Shown: in pieces, positions 7,812 to 17,400 of the stretch
Position numbering within the stretch: position 1 is the first letter of the stretch
Layout: every line of letters starts with the position of its first letter
Source: CBDBCU01 sp965242615
GTDB taxonomy: Bacteria; Chloroflexota; Dehalococcoidia; Lucifugimonadales; UBA3495
Assembly (NCBI GenBank): GCA_965242615.1
Contig: CBDESR010000005.1
Span: forward strand, 558,001 to 622,000
Length of the DNA: 64,000 nucleotides
Direction: 5' to 3'
Program-made: the position numbers and the translations under genes
The notes under the pieces: model-generated
The model's input: the letters and a program-made list of their open reading frames with translations, nothing else
Told to the model about the DNA's origin: nothing
Database searches by the model: none

Positions 7812-8951
7812 TTACTTCTTGATGAAGTCCATTTTCTCAAAGCTGCCGTTGACGATGGGCTTGGCGTCCAGGCCGAACCAATCCTCCAGAATGGTGGAGT
7901 AAAGTCCCCGGAAGTCGTTGTTAAAGTGCAGGTCGCCGTCCAGCAGCTTGTCCGCATCCAAGGACGGATACTCCCCGTACAGGCCGCCCTTGACGCTGTC
8001 GCCGATGATGAACGCCGCCCCGCCGGAACCGTGATCCGTGCCGGAGCCGTTGTCGTGAACCCGCCGGCCGAACTCGGTAAAGACCAGCAGCATCACATTG
8101 TCCGCCGCGTTATGCTCCGTCAGGTCGTTGTAGAAATCGTTGACCATCCGGGACACATCCGTAACCAGCTTGGCGTGGGCCGACAGCTGCGTGGCGTGGG
8201 TGTCAAAGCTGTTGTAAGGGGCGGTGGTATAGAGAATCCGCGTCCCCAACCCGGCGCAATGCACCTGGGCAATGTTCCGCAGATACTGCGCCGTCGAGTT
8301 GTCGGCGTATTCCACCGTCGAGGAATACTTGGCCGGCGCCGTCGCCAGAATATCCGCGCCTTTCAGGGCATCCATCCCGGTCTGGGACAGATAGTCCACC
8401 ACCGGGCCGTGGCCCATGGCCGGCGAATACATCCGGGCGAAAATGTCCAACGCCTCGGAACGCTGTTCCTCAGCCTCGATAGTCGTCAGTACGCCGTAGG
8501 ACTCCAGATTGCCCACGGACGCCACCGGCACCCCGCCGGCCGCCATCGCCCGCGGCAAGCCGCGCCCGAAGTTGACCCCGGTCAGCACATTGTCCTTGTT
8601 GGGGTCGATTTCCCGGATGGCCTTGCCCAGCCAGCCCTCATCGGCAATCTTTTCCGGCTCGCAGGTGTGCCAGATGTCCATCGAGCGGAAGTGCGACCGG
8701 TTCGGCACCGGATACCCGACGCCCTGAATGACCGCCATCTTGCCCTGGTCAAACAGGTTCTTGAACTCGGGCATATTGGGGTTGAACCCCAACTCCTCGT
8801 TAATGGGCATCACCTGGTCGGTCGGAATCCGCACATTGGGGCGGTTGTCCTCGTAGAGCGGGTTGGTGTAGGGCACCAGGGTGTTCATAAAGTCGTTGCC
8901 GCCGGACAGCTGCAAGACCACCAGAACCGGGTCTTTCTTGGTGCTGGTCAT
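7812..8951 (-). CDS. DUF1501 family protein
   Basis: 379 residues. The start 'VLVVLQLSGGNDFMNTLVPY' and the conserved 'FTEFGRRVHDNGSGTDHG' with 'GGAAFIIG' define DUF1501, a family with an alkaline-phosphatase/sulfatase-like fold and no settled function. The ATG at 8951 follows a perfect AGGAGG; the open frame reaching 9056 is not needed. Many family members start with a Tat signal; this one shows none. It is transcribed from the upstream DUF1800 gene, 116 bases away, a pairing seen across many phyla. Inference: the two proteins act together, perhaps at the cell surface. Confidence 0.9.
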   Translation of the reverse strand: MTSTKKDPVLVVLQLSGGNDFMNTLVPYTNPLYEDNRPNVRIPTDQVMPINEELGFNPNMPEFKNLFDQGKMAVIQGVGYPVPNRSHFRSMDIWHTCEPEKIADEGWLGKAIREIDPNKDNVLTGVNFGRGLPRAMAAGGVPVASVGNLESYGVLTTIEAEEQRSEALDIFARMYSPAMGHGPVVDYLSQTGMDALKGADILATAPAKYSSTVEYADNSTAQYLRNIAQVHCAGLGTRILYTTAPYNSFDTHATQLSAHAKLVTDVSRMVNDFYNDLTEHNAADNVMLLVFTEFGRRVHDNGSGTDHGSGGAAFIIGDSVKGGLYGEYPSLDADKLLDGDLHFNNDFRGLYSTILEDWFGLDAKPIVNGSFEKMDFIKK

Positions 8952-9067
8952 TGTTTCCTCCTGAGTTGCTTTCGGTTGGCTTTGCCCCCGCTTTCCAGGC
9001 TTGCCGACTGACGCGACCGGAAAGCCGGGGGCAACTTCGCTCGGTTTGACGCCCAAGCCGGGCCGGT

Positions 9068-10477
9068 TTAGGCGAACTGGTACTCCTGGGTCGCGACAAT
9101 CAGCTGCAACAGCTGCGCTACCTGGCCCGGAAACTCCGCGCCCGCCGTCGCCAGCTGCCCGTTCTTGACCGCTTGGGACAGGAACAGCTCCCGGGTTTCG
9201 TCCATCAGTTCATAGCCGCCCAGCAGTTCCAGGCAGCCGTCCAGCAGGGCATCCGCGGAGATGGTATCGCCCTGCTCCTGGAGCCGGCCAATCATCGCCT
9301 TGACGCCCGGGGAATCGGTGCGCCCCATCTCCCCGGCGGCGTAGTTCACCCGTTCCACCAAAGTGCCGCTGTCAATCCACTCCTTGCCGGTATGCCAGCC
9401 CTCCACCGTCGGCGGGTTCAGCAAATCCTGCCCCATATAGCGGATTTGCAGGGCCGGGTCATAAATCCGCGGCTTCGGCGTAGTGAAATCGCCCACCATC
9501 CGCAGCGTACCGCAGACCACTTCGCACGGATTCTTGACCTTGGCAAAGCGGGCGTTCTTAAAACTGTCCGAATTGAACAGCACCCGCAGCATCGCCCGGA
9601 TTTCGTACCCGGAGCTGAAATACGCCGCCTCCAGCGCCTTAATCAGTTCCGGATCCCGCGGCGGCGTATGCTGCCACGCCGGCACCTGCGGCTCGTCGGC
9701 CACAAAGAAGTTGTAGAGATGCCGCGCCACAAACCGCGCCGTCGCCGGCTGCTTGCAGATGATGCGGATGACATCCTCCCCGTTCCAGTTGCCGGTCTCC
9801 CCCAGGAAGGTCTTATCCTCCTCAATGTGGTCAAACCGGTTGTAAAGGAACCGGTTGGCGTAGCTGCCGTAGGGATACCGGGGGATGGCGTTAGCGATGG
9901 TCCAGCCGGTAAAGGCTTGGGCGCAGGCTTTCACATCATCCTCGGAATAGTTGGCTTGCCCGTCCATCCCGACGCCCATCGAGAACAGCTCCAGCAGTTC
10001 CCGACCCCAGTTCTCGTTGACCGCCTCTTTGTGGCTCAACTGGTTGTCGAGGTAGTAGAGCATCGCCGGGTCGGTGGACAGGTACATCAGCAGGTTGTCG
10101 AACTTGCCGAGGCCGTGGGCCCGGAAGTTGTTCAACTCCAGCAGAATCTGGCGGGCCCGCATACACTTGGAATCGCCCACGCAGAAAATCCCGTGCCAGA
10201 ACAGGCAGATTTTCTCCTCCAGCTGGCGGGGGGAGTTGACCATCCGGTAGGTCCAGTAGCCCTGGTTCGCCATCAGGCCCTGGAGGTCGCGCCAACCGTG
10301 CATATAGCGGTTCATCACGTCCATTTCCAGGTCCGGCTGCCCCTCCGGGTTCAGCAACTCCTCGACGGTGGCTTCGTAGCCGATGGCGGCCCGGCGTTCC
10401 ACTTCCTCATAGGAAGCGCCAAAGCCGGCCCGGCGCATCAAATGCGCCATCAGCATAATATCCTGGTGGTCTGCCAT
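9068..10477 (-). CDS. DUF1800 family protein
   Basis: 469 residues. 'HLMRRAGFGASYEEVE' at the N-terminus, 'HGIFCVG' and 'NENWGRELLELFSMGVG' in the middle, and 'GWHTGKEWIDSGTL' later are DUF1800 landmarks. Length is normal for the family. An AAGGAG element sits 6 bases before the ATG at 10477. Function is unknown for the family; it almost always neighbours DUF1501, as here. A divergent 385-base region separates it from the GMC oxidoreductase gene. Confidence 0.9.
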   Translation of the reverse strand: MADHQDIMLMAHLMRRAGFGASYEEVERRAAIGYEATVEELLNPEGQPDLEMDVMNRYMHGWRDLQGLMANQGYWTYRMVNSPRQLEEKICLFWHGIFCVGDSKCMRARQILLELNNFRAHGLGKFDNLLMYLSTDPAMLYYLDNQLSHKEAVNENWGRELLELFSMGVGMDGQANYSEDDVKACAQAFTGWTIANAIPRYPYGSYANRFLYNRFDHIEEDKTFLGETGNWNGEDVIRIICKQPATARFVARHLYNFFVADEPQVPAWQHTPPRDPELIKALEAAYFSSGYEIRAMLRVLFNSDSFKNARFAKVKNPCEVVCGTLRMVGDFTTPKPRIYDPALQIRYMGQDLLNPPTVEGWHTGKEWIDSGTLVERVNYAAGEMGRTDSPGVKAMIGRLQEQGDTISADALLDGCLELLGGYELMDETRELFLSQAVKNGQLATAGAEFPGQVAQLLQLIVATQEYQFA

Positions 10478-10862
10478 ACCTTCACTCCTTCTCTCAAGAT
10501 GTCTCCGGTTCTGCCAACCCCGGCCGCGCCCGGCGGTCGGGGCGGTTGAGAGCTTCGCCGTAAGGTGGCAACTGCTTTCGTCCGGTAGTCTTACGATTCG
10601 GCATTATATAACGATTTTGGGGGATATGCAACTGCTGCCAATAATGGATAATCCAGGGCATTTTATTTATTTTCTGCCAAGATGCTTAAAACCTCGAAAC
10701 GGCTTTCCGGGATTTAATTCGAAAATTAGCAGACCCGGCCGCCGCCGGGCAATTAGTGATAGAATATCCCCGTGGAAAGGAATACCCGCAGAGTCCACTG
10801 CCGCCACCATTCCTTGCCCGGCTTTTGCCGCCCCCATCCCGCCCAACCAAGGAGAACCCCCA
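10478..10862. other. Divergent intergenic region, DUF1800 / GMC oxidoreductase
   Basis: 385 bases with no convincing gene. It must hold the promoters of both flanking genes. AT-rich patches (around 10601-10615 and 10717-10770, with TAGAAT at 10760-10765) are plausible -10 regions, but no clear -35/-10 pair was found. An upstream open frame that extends the GMC gene leftwards has no family similarity. Confidence 0.5.
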
Positions 10863-12404
10863 ATGCAATACGATGTCATCATCATCGGCGCCGGTTCCGC
10901 CGGCAGCGTACTGGCTACCCGCCTCTCCGCGGACCCTTCCTGCTCCGTACTGCTGCTGGAAGCCGGCCCCGACTACCCCGACTTCGCGCAGCTGCCCCCG
11001 GATGTCAAATACGGCTACAACACCGCCCGCGCCATTGCCGGCCCGCATATGTGGGGCTACCGGGCCAAAGCCCGCCCCGAACACGCCGCCACCTTTCACT
11101 TGCCGCGCGGCCGGGTCGTCGGCGGCAGCAGCGCCGTCAACGGCCAAGTCTGGTTGCGGGCGGTGCCGGAGGACTTTGACAATTGGGTCGAGTGGGGCAA
11201 TGCCGAATGGAGCTTCGGCGCCGTTATGCCCTATCTGAACCGCATCGAAACCGATTTGGATTTCGGCGGCGACTTCCACGGCTCCGATGGCCCCATACCG
11301 GTGCGCCGCCACAAGCGGGAGGAATGGCTGCCGACCCAGGAAGCCTTTTTCCAGGCTTGCCTTGCCGCCGGCTTGCCCGAATCCCCGGATATGAATGACC
11401 CGGACTCCACCGGCGTTGGCCCCCGCCCGATGAACAATGTCGACGGCGTCCGGATGAGCGCCGCCATCACCTACCTGGAACAAGCCCGCCACCGCCTGAA
11501 CCTGACCCTCCGGGCCGGCGTTACCGTCCGCCGCATCATCTTTGACGGCAATAAAGCCGTCGGCGTGGAAGTGGACAGCGGCGGCGACTGCTTTGTCATC
11601 GAAGGCGAGCGTATCATCCTCAGCGGCGGCGCCATCGCTTCCCCGCAACTGCTGATGCTCTCCGGCGTCGGCCCGGCGGAACATCTCGCAAGCCTGGCCA
11701 TTCCGGTCGTCCACCACCTGCCCGGCGTAGGGCAGAACCTGCGCGACCATCCCCTGGTCGCCTTGCAGTTCGCCGTAAAACCGGAATACCTCGCCGACCC
11801 GGATACCCCCTGGAGCCAGGTCGCCCTGCGCTACACTACCGAAGGTTCCCCCACCCGCAACGATATGCAAATCCTGCCCGGCTGGTTTGCCGATGCCCAG
11901 GGCGGCGCCGCCGACCAGGCCGCCGGGTTCCGTATGGCCCCGGCTCTGGAAAACGCCGCCACTGCCGGCGAACTGCGCTTGACCGCCAACGACCCCTATG
12001 TGCAGCCGGAGTTAAGCTACAACTATCTCGATGACCCGGGCGACCGGGAACGGATGCGGCAAGCCGTCCGCTTGTGCCTCCGCTTGTCCGAATCCCCGGC
12101 TTTTGCCAGTATCATCACCCACCGCATCACGCCCACTGACGCCGACCTGGTTTCCGATGTCGCCCTTGACGCCTGGCTGCTGCGGAATGTATCCACCCAG
12201 CAGCACTCCTCCGGCACCTGCAAAATGGGGCCGGCTGATGACCCGATGGCGGTAGTTGACCAGTATTGCCGGGTCTATGGCCTCAACAACTTGAGCGTGA
12301 TTGACGCCTCGGTAATGCCCGATGTAGTGCGCGCCAACACCAATGTAACTACCCTGATGATTGCCGAGCGGCTGGCTGACTGGATTAAGGAAGGCAAGGC
12401 GTAA
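10863..12404 (+). CDS. GMC family oxidoreductase (choline dehydrogenase-like)
   Basis: 513 residues. The FAD-binding Rossmann start 'YDVIIIGAGSAGSVLATRLS' is at residues 3-22. 'GRVVGGSSAVNGQVWLR' is the first GMC signature, 'SGGAIASPQLLMLSGVGP' the second. The C-terminal 'QQHSSGTCKMG' supplies the catalytic histidine region, followed by 'LSVIDASVMPDVVRANTN'. It should oxidise an alcohol with FAD and pass electrons to oxygen or a carrier; the substrate is open. AAGGAG lies 8 bases before the ATG at 10863. It converges with the next gene, 40 bases away. Confidence 0.93.
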   Translation: MQYDVIIIGAGSAGSVLATRLSADPSCSVLLLEAGPDYPDFAQLPPDVKYGYNTARAIAGPHMWGYRAKARPEHAATFHLPRGRVVGGSSAVNGQVWLRAVPEDFDNWVEWGNAEWSFGAVMPYLNRIETDLDFGGDFHGSDGPIPVRRHKREEWLPTQEAFFQACLAAGLPESPDMNDPDSTGVGPRPMNNVDGVRMSAAITYLEQARHRLNLTLRAGVTVRRIIFDGNKAVGVEVDSGGDCFVIEGERIILSGGAIASPQLLMLSGVGPAEHLASLAIPVVHHLPGVGQNLRDHPLVALQFAVKPEYLADPDTPWSQVALRYTTEGSPTRNDMQILPGWFADAQGGAADQAAGFRMAPALENAATAGELRLTANDPYVQPELSYNYLDDPGDRERMRQAVRLCLRLSESPAFASIITHRITPTDADLVSDVALDAWLLRNVSTQQHSSGTCKMGPADDPMAVVDQYCRVYGLNNLSVIDASVMPDVVRANTNVTTLMIAERLADWIKEGKA

Positions 12405-12444
12405 CGATTTTCCCGGGGCGGGGGAGCATAGCCCCGTCCCGGCT

Positions 12445-13599
12445 TCACCTGCCCCGTTCCCGCAGCTCCGTCGACGAAACATCGGCCCGAAACGCCGCCT
12501 CCGGTATCCCTTGAAACAGCGGCCGAAATCCGCCAGGAATCGCCGCTTCCGCCAAAGTCCGAAACACCCCATCCATCGCCCGTCCGGCCACCAGAAACCG
12601 GCAGCCCAAAGCCCATATCTCCGCCAACGCCGTCAGCATCGCCATCTCCGAATTGCCGTAATACTTGGGGTCAATCAGCCGAACCAGGGTATCCCAACCG
12701 ATAACAAAGACACAGCCGGGAAAGCAGTCCGCCTTTTCCCGAAAAGTGCGCGCCCGGGTCAAGGCAATTCGGCTCTGCCCGGCAAATTGCGCCGCCCGCC
12801 GCCCGATTTCCCCTTCCGTCAACGGCGGCTTGTCCACATTGACTACCGACAGTTCGTAAATAACTTCCCACCCGGTAATTTCCCCGGCTACCCGCGCCAA
12901 CTCCCGATGCCCATAGTGCCAGGGACTAAAGGAGCCGGGCAGCACCGCCAGACGGGACGAATCCGGTACCGCCGCCGTTTCTACGGCCGCCAACCGCCCG
13001 TCGGCTTGCCCCATAACTACCGCCACATCCCCGGACAGCAGCCGCTGTACCGGCCCCGGATGCTCCACCGTGGCCATTTCCAGTTCCTCAGCCGCCGTCA
13101 ACCCCAACTCCAAATCGGCGTCAATCCCAAAGGCTTGTCCCATAACCTTCAGCAGCAGCCGGCTGACCGTTTCCTCCTCGCCTACCCGGTCCCTCAATCC
13201 CTTTTCCAGCGTCAAATTGGCGGATATTACCCGGGCCGCATCCCAAGCGGCGATGCACGCCCGGTCGGCGCCCCGCCGCGTCCGGTCCGTAGCAATCGCC
13301 GCCGTGCAAGCCACCCCCACCACCGGCGCCGCATCCTCCCGTAGCAGCAGCCCCCGCCGGTAAGCCGCTTTAGCCATCGCCCGCGCCGTCTCCGGCGCAA
13401 CATACTGCTCCGGTTCGACGCCTACCAAGTCGATCATTGCCAGACGGCTGTAAGGCACTTGCGCCGCCAGCAGCGTCCGCGACGCCCCCCCTACGCCCAG
13501 CAGCCAGGACAGCGCGCTGCTCCCGGCCCCGGCTACCGCCAAAACTGCCTTGGGCGGCGCATTGTGGAGCTTGACGATGATGTCCGCAATTTCATCCAT
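12445..13599 (-). CDS. CinA-like domain fused to a NadD-type nucleotidyltransferase
   Basis: 384 residues from the ATG at 13599 (a TTG at 13632 is possible; neither has a clear ribosome site). The first 165 residues resemble the CinA C-terminal/PncC fold (nicotinamide-nucleotide amidase), with 'GAGSSALSWLLGVGGASRT' and 'PYSRLAMIDLVG'. This variant lacks the usual ESCTGG-type motif. The C-terminal half has the nucleotidyltransferase 'LPGSFSPWHYGHREL' (a HxGH-type site) and 'SSTELRERG' in place of SxTxxR. NMN deamidation followed by adenylylation would fit an NAD salvage step in one chain; this is inference from the two folds. Confidence 0.75.
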   Translation of the reverse strand: MDEIADIIVKLHNAPPKAVLAVAGAGSSALSWLLGVGGASRTLLAAQVPYSRLAMIDLVGVEPEQYVAPETARAMAKAAYRRGLLLREDAAPVVGVACTAAIATDRTRRGADRACIAAWDAARVISANLTLEKGLRDRVGEEETVSRLLLKVMGQAFGIDADLELGLTAAEELEMATVEHPGPVQRLLSGDVAVVMGQADGRLAAVETAAVPDSSRLAVLPGSFSPWHYGHRELARVAGEITGWEVIYELSVVNVDKPPLTEGEIGRRAAQFAGQSRIALTRARTFREKADCFPGCVFVIGWDTLVRLIDPKYYGNSEMAMLTALAEIWALGCRFLVAGRAMDGVFRTLAEAAIPGGFRPLFQGIPEAAFRADVSSTELRERGR

Positions 13600-13643
13600 A
13601 GCACTGCAAAGTCCGCTGACGATGTCCGGCAACTTCGGCCGGG

Positions 13644-14498
13644 TTAGAAGGGGTAGGGCTGGCCGCCGCCTACGGCCAGGACCTGGCCGGTGATGTAGGA
13701 AGCGTCGGGGGAGGCTAGAAAGGCGATGGCGGCGGCTTGTTCGTCGGCGTCGCCGCGGCGGCCCATAGGGATTTCGGAGAGGCGGGTTTCTTGACGGTAT
13801 TTTTCCTGTCGGGCCAGTTCCGCCGGGGGTAGTTCCGGGGGCGTTACGCTGATGCCGAAGTTGCGGGCGGTGACCCGGTCGTCAGCCAGGGTGCCGCTGG
13901 GGGCCATACAGTTGACCCGGATGCCTTGGTCAGCTACTTCCCGGGACAGGGAGGTGGTTAAGCCAATCTGCCCGGCTTTGGCGGCGGCGTAGGGGACGCG
14001 GAAGGCGCCGGTGACGGCGTGGGTGGCAACATTGACGATTGCTCCGGATTGCCGGGTCAGCATATAGGGCAGGACGGCGCGGCAGCACCAAACAGCAGTC
14101 CAGAAACTTTTGTCAATTTCGGCTTGGATCTGCTCCGGGGTGTAGTATTGGAAAGACTGGAACCAGATGGTGCCGCCGGCGACATTAGCCAGCACATCGA
14201 TGCGGCCGTATTCGGCGTGGGCGGCGGCCATTAACGCTTGGGCGTTTTCCCATTGGGAGAGTTCGCCGAGGGCAACAATGGCGGAGCCGCCGAAGTCGCG
14301 GATTTCGTCCCGCACCCGGTTAGCGGGAGCGGCGACCATATCGCCGATAACGATAGCCGCGCCCTCTTGAGCCAGGCGGCGGGCGGTGGCGGCGCCGATG
14401 CCCTGGCCGGCGCCGGTTACTACGGCGACCTGCCCGGCAAAACGCCGGGCGCCGGCGGCCTTGCGGTCGAGTACCTTCATTGTTGGCTCCGCGGGCAT
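13644..14498 (-). CDS. SDR family oxidoreductase (BenD-like)
   Basis: 284 residues. NAD(P)-binding 'VVTGAGQGIGAATARRL', the 'NVAGG' motif, and the YxxxK pair in 'RVPYAAAKAGQIG' mark a classical short-chain dehydrogenase. The C-terminal 'YITGQVLAVGGGQPYPF' is typical. The region before the tyrosine reads 'VNVATHAVTGAF', so the usual catalytic serine is replaced by Ala-Thr; the threonine might substitute. The overall pattern recalls benzoate-diol dehydrogenase (BenD). It is cotranscribed with the flavin monooxygenase (36 bases upstream in the transcript), which suggests a shared degradation pathway. Confidence 0.85.
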   Translation of the reverse strand: MPAEPTMKVLDRKAAGARRFAGQVAVVTGAGQGIGAATARRLAQEGAAIVIGDMVAAPANRVRDEIRDFGGSAIVALGELSQWENAQALMAAAHAEYGRIDVLANVAGGTIWFQSFQYYTPEQIQAEIDKSFWTAVWCCRAVLPYMLTRQSGAIVNVATHAVTGAFRVPYAAAKAGQIGLTTSLSREVADQGIRVNCMAPSGTLADDRVTARNFGISVTPPELPPAELARQEKYRQETRLSEIPMGRRGDADEQAAAIAFLASPDASYITGQVLAVGGGQPYPF

Positions 14499-14534
14499 GG
14501 CGCGCTCCCTTAACGGACGGGTTGCCGGGGCCGG

Positions 14535-15614
14535 CTACTTGAAGGCCGGCATTACTTCCTGGGTCAGCAGTTGCAGGCTGCGGTGGACGGCGGCTTTGGG
14601 CAGCATACCGCCGGGGTTGAGTTCGGCGGTGAAACCGGTTAAGCCAAGCATTTCCTGATACTGATGCAGGCGGTCGATGACCCGTTCCGGGCTGCCGACA
14701 ATTACCTTGGTTTCGAGGATGTCATCGTAGGTCATTTTTTCCAGGCGATCGAGGCGGGCGCGGCGGGCTTCTATCTGTTCGGCGCCGCCGCTGGTATCGG
14801 AAAGGGCTTCCTCAAAGCGCCCCTGCTGAAAGCGTTCGCGCATTCGGCGGAAGTAGCTTTCAATGGTTTCCCGGGGTTCCGCAATAGCATCCTCCTCCCG
14901 GGGCGCAACATAGAGGGGGAAGCGGACGGAGATGTCGCCGCTGGCGCCGGGGTGGCCGGCGTCGCGCCAAGCCTGATGGTAGGATTTGAGGTTGCTTTCC
15001 AGTTCATAGACATCCATTCCGCGCATGGAGAGGAAAATGGGAAAGCCGAGGTTGCCGACCCGGGCAAAGCTGTCGCCGCCGCTGGAGGCGATGCGGACTT
15101 TGGGATGGGGTTTCTGGTAAGGCAAGGGCGTCAGGCGGGCGTTGGTGATGTGGTTGTATTTGCCTTCGTAGGAAAAGGGTTCGCCGCGCCAGGCTTGGAG
15201 GATGATTTCGAGGGCTTCCTGAAAGCGTTCCCGGCTTTCGAGGTAGTCGATGCCCATCGTGTCGTAGGCGCGGATGTTGCCGCTGCGGCCGACGCCGAAT
15301 TCAAAGCGGCCCTGGCTGATTTGGTCCACGGTGGCGGCTTCCTCGGCAATCCGCAGGGGATGGACTAAGGGCAGGACATTAACCGCCGAGCCGACGCGGA
15401 GCTGCCGGGTGCGGGCGGCGATGGCGGCGGCGATGACCATTTGGGCGGAATGGACGGCGCGTTCCGGGGCGAAGTGGGTTTCGCCGAGCCAGACGGTATC
15501 CAACCCCAGGTCGTCGGCTAAATCGACCAACTCGAAGGTGTTGCGAAAGGCGTCCTCGTGGGTGTCGCCTTGATGGACGGGGAAGTCAAGGAATACGCCA
15601 AAATCCAGCGGCAT
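14535..15614 (-). CDS. LLM-class flavin-dependent monooxygenase
   Basis: 359 residues of the luciferase fold: 'DFGVFLDFPVHQG' strand 1, 'DTVWLGETHFAPE', 'AARTRQLRVGSAVNVLPL', 'VDQISQGRFEFGVGRSG'. 'KVIVGSPERVIDRLHQYQ' close to the C-terminus is the usual late motif. It lies between the SDR and the amidohydrolase on the same strand. Inference: monooxygenation, dehydrogenation and hydrolysis of one organic substrate class. Confidence 0.92.
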   Translation of the reverse strand: MPLDFGVFLDFPVHQGDTHEDAFRNTFELVDLADDLGLDTVWLGETHFAPERAVHSAQMVIAAAIAARTRQLRVGSAVNVLPLVHPLRIAEEAATVDQISQGRFEFGVGRSGNIRAYDTMGIDYLESRERFQEALEIILQAWRGEPFSYEGKYNHITNARLTPLPYQKPHPKVRIASSGGDSFARVGNLGFPIFLSMRGMDVYELESNLKSYHQAWRDAGHPGASGDISVRFPLYVAPREEDAIAEPRETIESYFRRMRERFQQGRFEEALSDTSGGAEQIEARRARLDRLEKMTYDDILETKVIVGSPERVIDRLHQYQEMLGLTGFTAELNPGGMLPKAAVHRSLQLLTQEVMPAFK

Positions 15615-15747
15615 CGCGCTAACTCCAGGGGCAGGATGGCGGTCAAAGTGGGGTTTAGGGCGGTATTTTATACCGGCGGCCGGGATGGGGGCAAATCCGG
15701 GGGCAATGACGGGACGGGCAACGGTAGCCGCCGCCCGTCCCTCCGGG

Positions 15748-16566
15748 TTAAGCGGGCAAGTCCCAATTCAGCCAGTTGCAGAGGGCGCGGCCCATTATCA
15801 GATCTTTGTCGGATTCGGACAGCCAAGGCAGTTCCTCGGTAAAGAGGGTGATGCACTGTTTCCAGGAGCAGGGCATTCGGGTAATGTCCGTTCCCCAGAA
15901 CATCCGCTCCGGGCCGAAGGCGTCATAGACTTGGTGGAGGTAGTCGTGGATGTTGGTAAAGGGGTAGGCTTGGCTGGAGTAGCTGGGGGCGCCGGTGGCT
16001 TTGACGGCGACATTGGGGTATTGGGCAAGGGCGAGCAAGTCGGGGAGGTTGGCCCACGCCGCTTCGTCGGTAGCCGCGCCGCCGCGGCCGAAGTGATCGA
16101 CAATGAGTTTGACGCCGGGATTGCGCTCGGCAATGGGGCCGAGGGCGGGCAGAAAGGCGGAGCAGGCCAAGGCGACCGGCAAGCCGGCATCAGCGGCCGC
16201 CGGCCACAGCCAATCCATCGTGCCATCGGTGGGCCAGGTCAGCATATAGGGCTGCTGAAAGGTAAAGCGCAAGCCCAACATTCCCGGCTGCTGTTTCCAG
16301 TCGGCGACCAGGGCGCGGCTTTCCGGCTTATCCAAGGGGAAGTTGCCCAACACGGACAGGCGGTTGGGGTATTGGGCGGCGGCGTCCACCGCCAGTTGGC
16401 CGGAGTTGGGATCCCAGCCCGGGGGATGGATGACGGCGGCGTCCACGCCGGCTTCGTCCATTTCCCGCAGCAGGTCGGTTACGGAAAAGGAAGTGATTTG
16501 GCGGTGGGCCGGGTTGGTGGGCAGCCCGGTGGCCCAGAGATGGACCTGGGCGTCAACGATTAGCAT
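15748..16566 (-). CDS. Amidohydrolase family protein (Amidohydro_2)
   Basis: 272-residue metal-dependent hydrolase/decarboxylase of the Amidohydro_2 family. 'IVDAQVHLW' supplies the first metal ligands (here Q-x-H in place of H-x-H). 'GLRFTFQQP', 'VKLIVDHFGRGG' (His ligand) and 'ERMFWGTDITRMPCSW' (Asp ligand) follow. Members hydrolyse lactones or decarboxylate aromatic acids. It is the first gene of a three-gene minus-strand set with the monooxygenase and the SDR; the leader side borders the 1-kb gene-free stretch with non-coding element A. Confidence 0.9.
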   Translation of the reverse strand: MLIVDAQVHLWATGLPTNPAHRQITSFSVTDLLREMDEAGVDAAVIHPPGWDPNSGQLAVDAAAQYPNRLSVLGNFPLDKPESRALVADWKQQPGMLGLRFTFQQPYMLTWPTDGTMDWLWPAAADAGLPVALACSAFLPALGPIAERNPGVKLIVDHFGRGGAATDEAAWANLPDLLALAQYPNVAVKATGAPSYSSQAYPFTNIHDYLHQVYDAFGPERMFWGTDITRMPCSWKQCITLFTEELPWLSESDKDLIMGRALCNWLNWDLPA

Positions 16567-16772
16567 AGCCTGCTCCTTTGGGATGGTGTAAGGCAGTTCG
16601 CCCGGAGGATTTTGCCGGTGGGAAAGGGGGATTATACACTATTTCCCGCCGGCAAGGGGGGTTGCGGGCGGGCAATTGATAACTAGTCAATTACGAGAGT
16701 CGGGGACGGTTGGGGAACCGGCGTGGGTTTTTCCTGGGGACTAGGGGGTTCGGTAGGGATGGGTGCAGGCAA

Positions 16773-17322
16773 GTACGGGGTATGGCCGGGGCGGCGGCTT
16801 GGGGCCGCCCCGGCGGTTGGGGTTTGCCTATTGCTACTGGGGTAGTTCGCTGGGGGGCGGAACCCGTGGCCACGGGTTCCGCCCGTGCGGGAGGCGGTTG
16901 GCTAGTCTGGCCATGCGGGTTGCCTGGCTGGTTGGAATCCTGGCTGCATCACTCCAGCTTTGCCCGACCAGATTCGCCGTCCGGCAAATGGACCTTGAAT
17001 TGGCTACTGGCGCCGGATGGTATGGTTGCCATGCCGGCGGGTTGGCCCAGTCCAGCTACCGTTGGTTGAACTGCCTCCAGTCAACCTGTTAACTCCAGCT
17101 CCTGTAGGGATGGGGCGGCGGTTTGGCGGCTGGTGGGATTTGCCGTTTTCCGCGGCTCCGGTTGGGGGTTGAGGGTTCCTTGGCCCTGTCCCCGGGGGTA
17201 GGAGCAGGGACGCTTGACGGCCGGTGGCCGGAGGCGTCCACAGCGCGCTGTGAGCTGTATTTCACGGTAAGCTAGCGTATCGTTTTGAGACCCGGCGTCC
17301 CGGGGCTAGGTCTGACCTCGCA
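16773..17322 (-). ncRNA. Putative structured non-coding RNA, copy A
   Basis: No protein-coding frame is conserved here, but the sequence matches 53823-54385 in inverted orientation over its whole length, with the first 90 bases almost identical. Hairpins present in both copies, read in transcript sense: AGACC...GGTCT with an inner CCCGG/CCGGG; CACAGCGCGCTGTG; GGACGC...GCGTCC; GGTTGA...TCAACC; GCCGG...CCGGC around ATGG-CAA-CCAT; TTTGCC...GGCGAA (GGCAAA in copy B, so a pair is kept by G:U); and GGCGGAAC...GTTCCGCC, which is longer in this copy. A single-base indel (GCGTCCCTGCTCC against GCGTCCCGCTCC) breaks any shared frame. A promoter lies directly upstream. The 3' end is uncertain; similarity stops at about 16771. 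Confidence 0.6.
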
Positions 17323-17328
17323 ATAATA

Positions 17329-17357
17329 AGTATGGGGGATGGATTTGATGATGTCAA
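17329..17357 (-). promoter_or_regulatory. Sigma70-type promoter of non-coding element A
   Basis: On the minus strand: TTGACA (17357-17352), a spacer of exactly 17 bases, CATACT (17334-17329). Copy B has the same arrangement at the same distance from the conserved 5' end. Start of transcription is expected near 17322. Confidence 0.72.
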
Positions 17358-17400
17358 GAGGGTTTAGGATGAATTTTCGGATTGATTATGGAGATTGGGG

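Noticed and set aside
16684..16696. Attachment-site-like match CTAGTCAATTACG with 51958-51970
   Set aside because: A 13-base match is expected by chance in 64 kb; no integrase and no flanking structure support it.
16691..17092. Protein-coding frames in non-coding element A
   Set aside because: Frames in the two copies do not correspond; single-base indels shift them, and no known domain is seen.
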